This document shows, one piece after another, positions 1-13,300 of a DNA stretch of 64,000 nt; the stretch's first letter is position 1, and the number at the start of each line of letters is the position of its first letter. The translations under genes and the position numbers were made by a program. Origin of the DNA: Antedon mediterranea. Taxonomy: Eukaryota; Echinodermata; Crinoidea; Comatulida; Antedonidae. The stretch is from positions 25,542,070 through 25,606,069 of the forward strand of contig NC_092671.1 of the NCBI RefSeq assembly GCF_964355755.1. Direction: 5' to 3'. The notes under the pieces were generated by a model, which was not told the origin of the DNA, did not search any database, and saw nothing but the letters and a program-made list of their open reading frames with translations.

Positions 1-1360
1 TGTATGAAAAATGCACATTTGTCTATTTATCGTCCATCGTTATCGTCCTAGTGTAAATGGGCCTTTAATAGGGATTTCTCCTGAATTTGGTGGTTTCAAA
101 AGATAGGTTCCACTATATTATACATTCTTTCATACCAAAATATATGATACAAACCATTAAAACATCAAATAAATTAGAAACTCTAAATAGCAGTTGGCTG
201 TACTGTGTGTTCAATTAATAAATGTGAGTGTTCAGATGGACGGTTCTGCTGTATCATATATTCTTTCAATAATTATTCCTTATTGTTAAGCTCTGTCTTG
301 TAATGTGATACATCATCATGTCTATATATGAGAACATCACATTGTTTTGTCACATAAAGTTTGATAGTGTTAATGTATTTAGTTTAGGGAAAATGATGGA
401 AACAAGGAAATGTGACCTAAGAACAATTTAAATAAACTAAGAAGGAATAAATTTAAAACTAATTCCTCCTTGAATTACATACACAAGTGAATAAACAAAA
501 TATGAACAGTGAAAATATTTAGATTGCTGTGCACACACTTAGAAATTTAATATATAGAAGAAACAAAATGTTATTCTCACAAATAATGTAATCCATTTGA
601 TATAGAATTATAAAAAGATTTTTTTCTATGTTGCTTTTCACTGATAGTAAAGTCAGTAATATTAGATACAACTTCTTGGTAAATTTATATCTAAATAGCT
701 TCTCCATACTTTAACAACTCTTGTAATATAGCAAACTTGACAGCAAGCAACTACATGGCTATTGAGTTCAGCAGTCATTCTGCGTTGGCTCCTCTTTTTG
801 AGTGTGCACAGAATAACTTTTCGACTCGATGGTCACCATTTGCATGACACGACAAGCACTACAAAGCGATTGATCCCAAATTATTCTGTGCAGGTTCACA
901 TGTTTCTGAGAGTGTGCAAAATGACTTTTGACACGATAGTCACGTAGTATACTATACATGTCATGAAAACAAAATGTCGTCAAATTCTGAAGAACTACTT
1001 TTAGAAATTCATATTGAAATTGAATGTCACATGGTATCATGATGTCACATGGTATCATGATGTCACATGGTATCATGATGTAATTGGTGCAGAAGTTGTA
1101 TACAGAATACTGAAGCTCTAAAATTAAAAACATCAAAGTACTTGAAAATATATTTCAAATACAATTTTGTGTAAATTTTATCCATTTTAAGGTCCCTATA
1201 TTGAAATATACTTTTTGGATTAATTGTTTAAAACTTTATCACAATTATTGTTATTGCCTAGTTAAATTGGATCAACTATAAACTACTACACATTTTCTTA
1301 ATACCCATAATTTAGCTGTTAATGAAAGCAGATCAAAATATTTTAAAAGCAAGATTTGTT
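1..1360. other. 3' flank of the mtch2-like gene, no gene seen
   Basis: AT-rich sequence. It holds one copy of the small GTTTGATAGTGT-ended repeat (about 298-370), two diverged copies of a roughly 37-bp motif (about 800-836 and 908-944) and an 18-bp tandem repeat near 1024-1080. The open frames here are short and resemble nothing known. Confidence 0.5.
1024..1080. repeat. 18-bp tandem repeat, three copies
   Basis: The unit tgtcacatggtatcatga is repeated perfectly three times. It lies about 280 bp beyond the stop codon of the mtch2-like gene on its transcribed side, so it could fall in the 3' UTR. Confidence 0.9.
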
Positions 1361-4300
1361 TTAGTTTAGTTTGATTGCTCCTCTGCTTCGCCCTTTTGGA
1401 ACCTGTCTCCAGAATATGCTGGAACCTCGTTTCAGATCACCCTAGATAAAAAAAATATTAAATGTATTACTAATTAAATCGATGTACTATCTACTGTACT
1501 AGAAATGAACCAGTCTACACTTACACAAAGTAAAAGAATACACTATGCATTAGCACCTATATTAAGGGGGATACGTTCCGGACAGGACAAAGTGTCCCTT
1601 TAATTGGGGGTCGGCTGTAGTGGTTAAACATGACCTTCATTCGTTTAATATTATTAAAAAAGGTTGATCATTGTGTTAATAGGTGTTCCCTAAATAGGAG
1701 TAAGGTATTGTAAATCAAGTGTATCTACTATAAGGCCATGGGAAATACATGGTTATCGACAGCAGCGGTCAAAATTTAAGTTCATGATTTTGGTAAACTT
1801 TTATCTTTGGATTTTAATCGCATTGAGCAAACATACTGGGTCATAAGTGCGTCTGCAAACCTAGCTTGGGTTAGACCCAGATAGGCTTATAGTTTGATTA
1901 AACAGCAAGACATGCTCCTTAAAATTTATAACCAAAAAAGAAAATATAATTTTTTAGCATCAATATTATTATAAAGACTGAAGTGGACGGATTAACTATA
2001 AACAGACGTATGCGACCATTATTATACACTATAGACCTACTGCAGCCATGTCATATCATGATTATTATAAAGACTGAAGTGGACGGATTAACTTTAAACA
2101 GACGTATGCGACCATTATTATACACGATAGACCTACTGTAGCCATGTCATGTGATGATTATTATAAAGACCGAAGTGGACAGATAAACTATAAACAGACG
2201 TATGCGACCATTATTATACACTATAGACCTACTGCAGCCATGTCATATGATGATTATTAAATTATTATAAAATTTGTTGAGATAATTTTCATACTTTTAA
2301 TATATGTTTTTTTGACGATAATACAAGACAATAGAGTTATTATCTAATTTTAAATATTTAGAGGCCAATATCTAAGAGAAATATCTTTAATATGTTAATT
2401 TTCTCCCTGTTTTTACTTACATCTCTTCGTAGAGCTTCACAACAGTCAAGCCAGTTAGTATATGTTGGCATGTAAGGTTGCCTAGAAGCTGCAAGGCTAA
2501 AAAAAAACAATGAAAATGTCGATGAAAACAAATAGTCCAGGAGTATTAGACAAAAAAAGGGCCAAAGGTAGAAATAAATATGCTAAAGCTGAATTTTTCA
2601 GGATAGGTCCCCAATGTTGTCTGGAACAACATACTAAAAGTCCCCGGGTTTCCCCGTTGTGCTTCAACCTGATTGGGCCATTTTTTTCAAAATGGCGGCC
2701 ATCTTAACATTATTTACCATATTTTGACAACCAGTAGGTGTAAGTAAACAATTTTGGTGTCAAAATACTCAGAAGACCAATATTTATATTCACTGTAATG
2801 GAGAAGTTTTTAAAAAAATGACCGGAAATGCCTGTTTTGACCTTTGACCATAAATTTGGATTATCTCAATATCTCATCAACGACTGGCCGTTGAGAGTTC
2901 AAAATTGTCCCAAATTATTCAGAATGCCCAACTTTCTATTCACTCTAATGAAAGAAGAATACTAAATTCCTTTAGAAACCTTCTATTCTGACCTTTGAAC
3001 TATTGACCTAAGCATATTTTAATTTTATAGACATCTTGGTGATCGATAGGAGTACATAAGCGAAATTGGTGTCAAAATACTCAGAAGACCCATATTTATA
3101 TTCATTATAATGGAAAAGGTTTTAAAAAAATGACCGGAAATGCATGTTTTGAACTTTGACCCTAAATTTGGATTATCTCAATATCTCATCAACGACTGGC
3201 CGTAGAGACTTCAAAGTTGTCCCAAATTATTCGGAATGCCCAACTTTCTATTTACTTTAATGAAAGAAAAGTACCAAAAACCTTTAGAAACCTTCTATTT
3301 TGACCTTTGAACTATTGACATAGGCATATTTATTTTTATAGACATCTTGGTGATCGATAGGATACGAAATTGGTTTCAAAATTTATAACTTTGACCCTAA
3401 ATTAGGGTTATCTCAATACCGCATCAACTGCTGGCCGTAGAGACTTCAAAATTGTCCTAAATTAAGCAGTGTGCCCAACTCTCTATTCACTGTAGTTAAA
3501 GAAAAATACTAAAAGCCTTTAGAAACCACCTATTTTGCCATTTGAACTATTGATCTGGCCAATACAATATTTTATATCATAATTATATAGAAATCTTGGT
3601 GATCGATAGGAATACATAAGCGAATTTGTTGTCAAAATATTCCAAAACACCCATGTTTTTTTACCTTTGACTTTAATCACTAGATTATAATTTAATAATT
3701 TAAGTCCCAAATAGCATGATGGACATATCATACCATTCATCATGCCATGAGATGTCAAATTTATCTGAAACAGCCTAGAAAAAATGTCCGATGGACGAAT
3801 AATAATATTCATCAATATAGATATGAGGCCATAATTTCAGGTATCAAAGGGTCACAATGTGTCATTTGACAAATCACCTAAATAATAAAATACAATATGA
3901 AACTCTTAAAGATAAATGCAATAATTCTTTTAAAATTAAATTGCATCATATCAGATAAGAATCGGAGGCAGTGGCGTATCCAGGATTTTGAAGTTGGGGG
4001 GGCCGGGAATTGCCAATTTGCCAACAAAATTGGTGTCATTATCTGCTGTACATACACGACGTCTCTGATCAATATATTTTCTAGGATTACATAGTCTATT
4101 GTCTTATATGGGATAACGATGCAAAATTAAAACCAAACCAACATTATCTGTTAGTATGTTATATTCATATTACAATAAAGAAAGAATTAGGAAAATCTGA
4201 TTTGTAGTTTTCGAAATATAGGGTCTAAAACATCGCCGAAAATGATCGTTTTTAGCCACGAAAGAAGTAAAACAATTTGCGGCCTCAGTCGACAATTCTA

Positions 4301-7300
4301 TTAACTACGCCATTTTTGGTTAAAATAATTACATATAATTACGTTTTTTAGTAATTTATTTTATATATCACCATTGCAAATATCAATAAAACATGTTATT
4401 AAATGCTTATAAAATATATAAAGTTGTTTACTTAACGGAATTCGGACAAATTCATTGCTCTAACTTTGTGTAGTAACGATCAGAGAGATTCATGGTACAC
4501 GCGCGAGAGAAAACATTCCGCTGCGGGTGATTCGCATCCACCAATCAAATCAGCTAGAATCCTAACTCATTCAACCGTGAGCAATGCCAATCGCGAGAAA
4601 GCTCAGCTTTGATTGGCTTACGATGACATCATATCACAAAATGGTGGTTTTGTAGTTGAGCCTCACGGAATATTCTGTTCCAAAAATGAAATAGGGCCTA
4701 CATGGATATTTTTTATGGTATATGTGCTTTTTCTTTAAAAATTTTGAATAATAAAGGCCTCATATCGAGAAAAAAAAACCGGGTTTTTGGCACTTATAAT
4801 AAATATATCTTAGACAAAAAAGCACATGGCATGTGGAACTATATAATCTCTTAGCGTAGGAAGACATACAAATCCCAGGTCATGAGAGGCTCAACTGCAT
4901 GCAAAAACAAGGTTTTAGGGTAAGGTCAAAGACTTTTGAGTAAACAATCTACCGCGTACGGCCGTACGTACGTGCTACACATTTTTTACGTGTTTCGTTA
5001 GATGTAATGAAAATAAAAAATAGTTGATCTGAAGGGATCAATGATGATATGATATGTAAATAAACAAACACTCAAAAGAATTATGTTTACAGTTCAATTA
5101 TTGTCAGAATAAATAGTTTATTTTTTTCCCCGGCACCTTTGTTTGCCGACGGCCGCGATGATGTGCCGACGGAAACGAAATCAGGGGGGCCCGGGCCCCC
5201 CCGGCCCCCCTACTGGATACGCCACTGATCGGCAGCCCACGAAATTCAGAAAAAAGAAGGTCGGCAAAAAATTGCCGACCTTAAATTCGCCAAGGTCGGC
5301 AGTCTCGGCAGTTCTAAAAATAGAAAATTCACCCCAAGGTCTAAACCTCTTGCTAACCTAAAAAAGGCCTAGCTAGGCCTAGCCTCCCTAGCTATATGTT
5401 ATGCAAAAAGAACTAGCAAAATTAACTAAAAAAAAATATAAAAACCTAACACTAAAATCTACAAGATAAATTCTATTTGATAATTAATTGGTGAACATCA
5501 TGGTTCTGGAGCCCGTTCTGGAGCTAGCTGTACACAGAGCATAGTTGCTTGCTTGGCATAACAGGGTATTCCCATACACAGCTCTGTGGCGCGCAGCACT
5601 GTGCCCAGCCAGCTTGCTTGATAGGAAAGCATGCAGCTCACACACAAAATGATGTAATGGTTGAGTGAATTCAGGGATCATCTTAATTCCATGGTTTGTT
5701 AACTAAACACAACATGGTGGTGAATATGCCTGTTAAAATTTCAATGATACGATCCCTTAAAGTACCATGTTGTTGCTAGGAGGCTTGAAAGGAGGGATCT
5801 AGCCTAGTTTCTAGGTCGGCAATCTCTTGCCGTCCTCTGACAATTTAAGGTCGGCAATAAGGTCGGCAATTGCCGATTGCCGACGTGAAATTCGTGGGCT
5901 GGATCGGAGGTACTGTCGTATGACTAGAGCCTAAAATGAGACTTAGACTGAGACCTTGATAAATGGTTGGGTGGGTGACTATGTACAGTGTGCAGTTTTA
6001 GACAATTTAAAAAATGTTATAAGATGAATTATGTACTCCAGACCTATATACACAAAGAAATGTATTAGTGCAGCTCAATTGAAAAAAAACCAACAATTTT
6101 ACCAATAAGTGTGTGTCAAATCAACCAGTAGTGGTCTCTGCTATATATTAAATGACACTGCCGAAGAGGAAACATTTCAGAATTGGTGTAGCTCCAAAGT
6201 TTAAACATGGACATTAGCCATATAGAGAATGCGTGGCATTTTTTGAAGGACTAATTTCTAACCTTAATATTTCAAGAATAAATAAATAATAACATTTGTT
6301 TGGTTACTAATGAATAAAAGAAGTGAAAACAGGCTAAAGCCCAAACAGACAGTAAAATGTATCATATATACAGTATATAGTTTAAAATTGGGGCTTGGTT
6401 TGTCTGTTTAGCATCTGAGCAATTTGGAATGAATTTTACCTCTCATGGCAATGGCCATACTGATGAATTGTTAGATTCTGTCTATCTTTATGTCAACTTA
6501 AATTTAACTTTTTGCATCTAAGCCCTCCCTCTGGAGAGCACGGGCTATTGTCGGTTTATACAGGTAAGCTAGGCACGAAATAAGACTAATTCTCATTAAA
6601 ATGTAATGATTAAGGTCAAAGGTCAAAACACTTTCAATAGCATTTAGTACATTATTTCTATAAGAGTAAAAAGAAACATGGGTGTTTTGGAGTATTTTGA
6701 CACCAAATTCCCTTATGTATTCCTATCGATCACCAAGATTTCTATACAATTTTGGTATAAAATATGACCAGATCAAGGGTTCAAAGGTCAAAATAGAAGG
6801 TTTCTAAAGGAATTTGGTATTTTTCTTTCATTAAAGTGAATAGAAAGTTGGGCATTCCGAATAATTTGGGACAACTTTGAAGTCTCTACGGCCAGTCGTT
6901 GATGAGATATAATACAAATTTAGGGTCAAAGTTCAAAACATGCATTTCCGGTCATTTTTTTAAAAACTTTTCCATTATAATGAATATAAATATGGGTCTT
7001 CTGAGTATTTTGACACCAATTTCGCTTGTGTACTCCTATTGATCACCAAGATGTCTATACAATTAAAATATGTCTAGGTCAATAGTTCAAAGGTCAAAAT
7101 AGAAGGTTTCTAAAGGAATTTGGTATTTTTCTTTCATTAAAGTGAATAGAAAGTTGGGCATTCTGAATAATTTGGGACAACTTTGAAGTCTCTATGGCCA
7201 GTCGTTGATGAGATATTGAGATAATCCAAATTTAGGGTCAAAGGTCAAAACATTTCTGACCATTTTTTGTTAAACTTTCTCATTACAGTGAATATAAATA

Positions 7301-10300
7301 TGGGTCTTCTGAGTATTTTGACACCAAGATTGTTTACTTACATCTACTGGTTGTCAGCATATGGTAAATAATTTTAAGATGGCCGCCATTTTGAAAAATG
7401 GCCCAATCTGGTTGAAGCACAACGGGGAAACCCGGGGACTTTTAGTATGTTGTTTCAGACAACATTAGGGACCTATCCTGAAAAATTCAGCTTTAGCATA
7501 TTTATTTCTACCTCAAAGTCTAATACTCCTGGACTAAAAACTCAAGAAAAACAAATACCAATGAAAACCATTTCAAACAAACAAAGAACTTAGAAAGGAA
7601 GACCTTAAATTTTGAAAATAATGTAATTTTCTAAAGCATAATTAGAGGTTTTGAAGGAACGACATTGGTAAAAGAACTTAAGTATAATACTTGTACTCAG
7701 TAGGTATTAAAATCTCCTAAAAAGAGAAAGAGGCATAATCGTAAGAAAATTGGACATAATTTTAGCTTCAATTACATTCTAATACATATTTCAAAGACTG
7801 AAAAAATCTTACCCAGAATTATTGACAGCCATGATATTACTTATAAGACCAAGTGGATATGTTATCATGCTGGCAAAGAACTGTAATAATAAAATGTAGT
7901 TATAATAGAGATACGGCTAGACAAGAACATCTCATGTGTTGAATTTGCCATCATTTATTTGAAATATACATAATTTATGTCACTTTACGACAAAAACTAG
8001 CATGTTCGCTATTTCCAAGCTCAACATAATTTTTTAAATGTCTCGTGCCGAATTAAATAAATTAAAAAACTTATTCATTTTATTAAATTTTCTCAATTAT
8101 TACAGTAAACAATGATCATATAGCAATATATAAACAATATTTTCATTTTCAGAAAGTTTAAATAATAGTTTTACCTAGTAGGGGTAAACAATGATCATAT
8201 AGCAATATAGAAACCGTTTGATTGTTTGATATTTTAATTTTCACAAAAGTTAAATAATATATGTGGTGTAACAAGCATACCCCTGTTATTGCACGGCTGT
8301 AGCTTCGCAGTTCTGTCACATTATGAGTCTAAAAAGAAATAAATAAATAAATTGATATGAATACAAATGAAGTCAAAGAAGGAGAGACTAAAATAAATGA
8401 TGGAAAAATGAAATTCTTTGAGTGATAACAATCACCCAAAACAAATATTCCACCTCAGATTCATCTGCTTAACAACCTACCATTAGACCAAGGGATATAT
8501 GTTGTTCAAATTCGATTGAATAGCTATTGTCATCCTTACAATGGATTTAAATGTTAATATGTGGGCAAAATCAAAACTAGAAGATTATGAACCTTTAGTT
8601 GCCCAGAAATTGTACTCTTAAACTCAAATTTCCAAAATGAAAAAGTGCTGATTCCACCCACAGTTTTTAATTATATGCACAACATATCAACATTTTGAGC
8701 ATAAATTAGACAGATGACATCTGTGAGGAGAGATCATTATACTATATTCAAATTCTTTGTTGCAACAAAGTAAGCAATATTGAATACAATATTAAAATAA
8801 CAATAAAATAACCCTTGACATTCACTATAAGAACAGAGAAAATTCAAAGGCATAAGAATAACATTGGAAATAATAATAAAGTTTGACAATTTCAAATAAA
8901 GAATATGTACATCAACCTATTTCCTCAATAGTGAAATAGAAAACTATTTCTCTAACCTGTTCATCAAGTATATAATTATTGAGAAGGTAATACAGCGCCC
9001 TCGCTAACCATAGAGAGCTAATCTCAAGTAGTAGTCTTGGAGCCAAGCCACTGTAAAGACAAAATATAACAGTTTTACCACTTGAATTGATGTAAAATGT
9101 GTAAATTATTTCCTCCAAATTGGATTGGCATTCATGGACAGTAGACGCCCTATAATAATAAATAATAATAAATGAAAACTTATATAGCGCCGGTATCCTC
9201 CACCCATGTGGCGCTCATGGCGCTTTGTGCATTAACAACGTGCGAGAACATCAGCGAATAGCGACGTCTTTAGGTTGGTCTTGAAACTGTTTAGACTAGT
9301 TGAGCATTTAACTGTTGCTGGTAAGCTGTTCCATACACTTGCGGCCGCAACGTAAAAAGATCTCTGACCCCACTGATTTTTCGCTCTACGCTCTTGAAGA
9401 AGGTTTTGTGACAATGATCGTAGGCCTCTACGGGATGATTCGTAACGATCCACAAGGTCAGATAAATAAGCAGGAGCACTGTCATTTACTATCTTGAATA
9501 CAAACAACGCAAGTTTGTACTTAATACGTTGTTGAACAGGCAACCAATGCAAATCCATCAGGACAGGAGTTATGTGAGCGTTTGATTTTGTATTTAAGTT
9601 ACAATTCTAGCTGCCATATTTTGCAAGCGCTGCAAACGTTGTATTTGAGATTTTGGTATGCCAAACAACAAGGCATTACCAATGTCAATTTTAGAAGTGA
9701 CAAATGAGTGTACAATCAATTCAGCTGTTTTCTTGTTAAGATTACCGCGAATACGACCAAGGTTCCTAATCGATATGCATGCTGCTTTGGATACAGTTGT
9801 TATTTGTGCTTCCATAGTGAGATTACTATCCAGCATGATTCCCAGATTCCGGACCACCGATGAGGAATTTACATTCCTCTTCTGTGCAATGTAAGCTTGA
9901 CGATCTATTTCCAGATGAGAGATTCTCCATTTCTTTTCAAGCTTACGCTTTGTTCTTTTCTCAGCATAGATGTCACTGTTATACCAACTAGTGTTTGGTC
10001 GGACCTTTACTGTTCTCTTTTTCGGTGGTGCGTGTTTGTCAAGAAGTTCACTCAAAGTGGTGACATATAGTCGTACTTTACTTGATAAATCAAGATTTGA
10101 GAGCGAAGTTCCGAGATCAGACTGTGTGATATCTTTACATAATGTCTCAAAATTTATAGCATTCCAATGACGAGTTTCGATGGATTTAGTGATTACGGGT
10201 GGCTTCTTGATAAGGAGATTACATGTGATTGCATAGTGATCTGATATACCATCAATGACATTAAGGTTTGAGAAAACAGGAGGATCAGATGAACGAGTGA

Positions 10301-13300
10301 TCAGCAAGTCTAATGTATGACCATGTCGGTGTGTAGGTGTAGACACATGCTGTTGAAGACTGCTTGCTACAAGTAGATTCCGAAAATGAATTGCATCTGC
10401 ATCATTTGGCATATCCACATGGATGTTAAAGTCTCCAATGAATAGTATGGGAGCCGGCTTCAATACATAGTGATCAACCAAAGTTGAGAATTCTTCAGTG
10501 AAAACATTTAGACTGCAACCCGTTGATTTGCTTTGAGGACGATATACTGCTACGAGGAAAACTGAGGATGCATTGCTGACTATTTCCACATTTAGCAGTT
10601 CAAATGATTTTGGTAATAATCCCGTGTCATAACATTTAACCGCTATGCTTTCCTTGTAAAGAAGTGCAACTCCACCACCTCTTTTAGTACCAGCACGGGG
10701 AGCATGTTTGAGAGAGTATCCGTTGGGTGTAATATTTCCTATAACTGATGTGTCTTCTGGTTTAAGCCACGTTTCCGAAAGGGCAACAACATCCAGATTA
10801 TGTTCTGTTGTTTTGTTCCGAACGGATCTTGTATTAATACTGCAAAATTTAATATTGTTTTTAGATAAGAGAGAGTTTGATGATAAGTCCGGAAATGATA
10901 GATTGTTTTTAGTGTGTTTGTCACGCCCAGCTCTTGTACCACGCCTGGTTTTTCTTTTTGGCCTCCTTGGTAATAGGTGGATACTACAGCTACTGGAGTT
11001 CAACTTAAAAGATTGTATAATTAAGCAAGATTCTTCAAGAAGTTCACAACTGTTATTGTTGTTGGTTACACAGCCCTGTAAACCATGAAGAAACTCAGAG
11101 CTATAGCTAATTAGCATGACAACAGCAGATCTTCAAGCATGAGGTGTACAAGGTCATTTACATAACAATATGCACAGTCAGATTGAAAGTACAGGGCTAG
11201 CTTCCCACTGATGCTAGTAGACCATTGTTCTTGGGCAGTGATGAGTTTGAATTAAAACAATAAAGGCACAAGCAGGGCCTAGCTGAACTTCAGGAAACAA
11301 CAAGAAAAACAACTGCGATTTACTCCAAGATATGATTATTTCCACATAAGAAATTTGTGAATATATGGTGCTCAATTTGCTATTCCAGCATCCAGTAAAA
11401 CTTATTTGATGAAAAAAACCATCTGCAAACAGATACGAAGTTGTTATGCACAGAGCAATATAGAGCCGCCACATGGGCGCTGCAACACTCCTCTCCCTAT
11501 ATAAGGGGACATGTACACCAACAATACGTCCCCTTAACAGAGGTGTCCTCTAATGGGTTACCCTGATAATGTTTATTTTCATATTAACGCGTCCCTTTAA
11601 GGGGAGTTCGAAAAGTTGGGTTCTAAAAACCAGGAAACGAGTGCCCATTCAGAATCATTACCATTTTAATTACTTGCCCTTATTGCCTATTAAATGTAAA
11701 GTACTACTTTTCAAGAGCAACAATAATTGATTTTTGTGCAATGCATTATTCATTATGCAATGAACAATAAAACATTTCTTATTATATAATAAATTATTCA
11801 ATAGGATTAAAAAGAATAATAAATAATTTGTTATTATGTGATATATCTATATGAAATGCAATTGCCTATTATGTGATTCAATATGAAAAGAACAATATGC
11901 AATAATATTATCTCATATGAAATGTACAATAGGTACTGCAATATTATAAGTAGGTATTTACCATTATGTCAAGTGCAGCAGAGTTTACAGAGTTACTTAC
12001 GCAAAAAATCCTGCAATTCCATTATCATTATAAACTTGTGTAAAAGGTGAAAACCATCCACTAAATAAAATAAAAAAGAATTGTAAATAAACATTATACC
12101 TTAAAATAAACATAAAAACATTGCAGTAATTTGTGATTTTATTAGCAAAATCATTTATTTCTCTTTCAAATACAAACTGGATATTTAAAATCAATAAGCT
12201 ACCATGATTGTTAATTAATCACAAAACACATGTTACTTATTGTTTAATTTTTTTTTTTAGTGAAATAAATATTCCATTTCTCTACAACAATTTTCATGAT
12301 TATTATCTTAATATTATAAATACGTCTGCCTTTTATTAGGTAATTTGGATTTATATACACAAACAAAGCCATACATGGGCACAATTAGAGTAAAACACCT
12401 ATTACGGGACACCTCCAAGACCGAACAATGTGTCCACTTAATAGGGGTAGTACCCCCTGAATAGGGATTGGATATAGTGGTAAAACACATATTTTCATGA
12501 GAAAGTTTCCCCTTAATTGAGGTGTCCCCTGAATATGAATGACAGAAAGTTGTTGTAAATGTTACCTGTACAGTGTTTCCTTCCCTACAAATTGTACCAT
12601 AGATCTAACAGCTACAACATGAAATGGGTGATTGATAATAACAGCAACACAGTTGGAAACCATTACCTTGGATGTCTAAAATGAATTAGAAATAGGTATT
12701 AAGACTATTAATAATATAATTGTATAACTTTAAAAAAATTATAAAGTGTTTGTTCTCTCAACTCTCCACATACCAGACTCTCCAAAACCTTGAGGTCTAA
12801 AATACTGTTTTACAATTTTTTTTAATTGAAATATTAAGAACATATTAGGCTAGCATTATGTATTGGGAGAGTTGGCTGCATTAGATAGAATTTATGACCG
12901 TAACTGTAAGAAATGTCTTCATTTAGCAAATCAAAATTGTTTTCTTGGGTAATAAATGATCAAGTTGTATCCCAAACATAGCCAAGATCTAATTTGATGA
13001 AAGCATAAAAAACAATTTTCATTACCATGGTTCAGTGAACAGTTGACTATACCACATGTTTAGTTCACTGCACCACATAATGTCCTTCTTTAATTAAATT
13101 TGAATCTGCTTTTCAAAAAATGTTTTTTATAGATACAAACCTCAATTGTAAATGTCTTAACGTCAGACTTGCCTAATCCACGAAACTTCTTCTGCTTTGC
13201 TGAATCGGACGTTGGAAATAAATCATCCAATTTCTGTTAAAGTAAAATACAGACTAAATAATATCTATGATAGTAAATAATTTTTTTTTTTTTAATGTTT

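Larger units (their letters stand above)
2534..7535. mobile_element. Large DNA transposon with about 1-kb terminal inverted repeats, non-autonomous and interrupted
   Basis: The left arm (2534 to about 3690) and right arm (about 6595-7535) are inverted copies. They begin AGTCCAGGAGTATTAGAC and end with its complement, and are about 90% identical by eye. Each arm is built of subrepeats with a period near 300 bp; the phrase ttggtgtcaaaatactca recurs at 2754 and 3066, with degenerate copies near 3370 and 3627. The interior has no coding sequence and contains two nested elements (3969-5227 and 5233-5901). The tips resemble those of the CXC-encoding element at 27979-30793 (AGTCAGGCAGCATTTGT), and both carry an internal caaaatggcsgc motif, so I infer one superfamily. 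No clear target duplication was found. The element lies in intron 9 of the mtch2-like gene. Confidence 0.85.

Noticed and set aside
768-1136. 122-codon minus-strand frame
   Set aside because: It runs through the 18-bp tandem repeat (MIPCDI repeated) and has no family features; a by-product of repetitive DNA.
10708-11088. 126-codon plus-strand frame
   Set aside because: Antisense shadow of the LINE endonuclease region.
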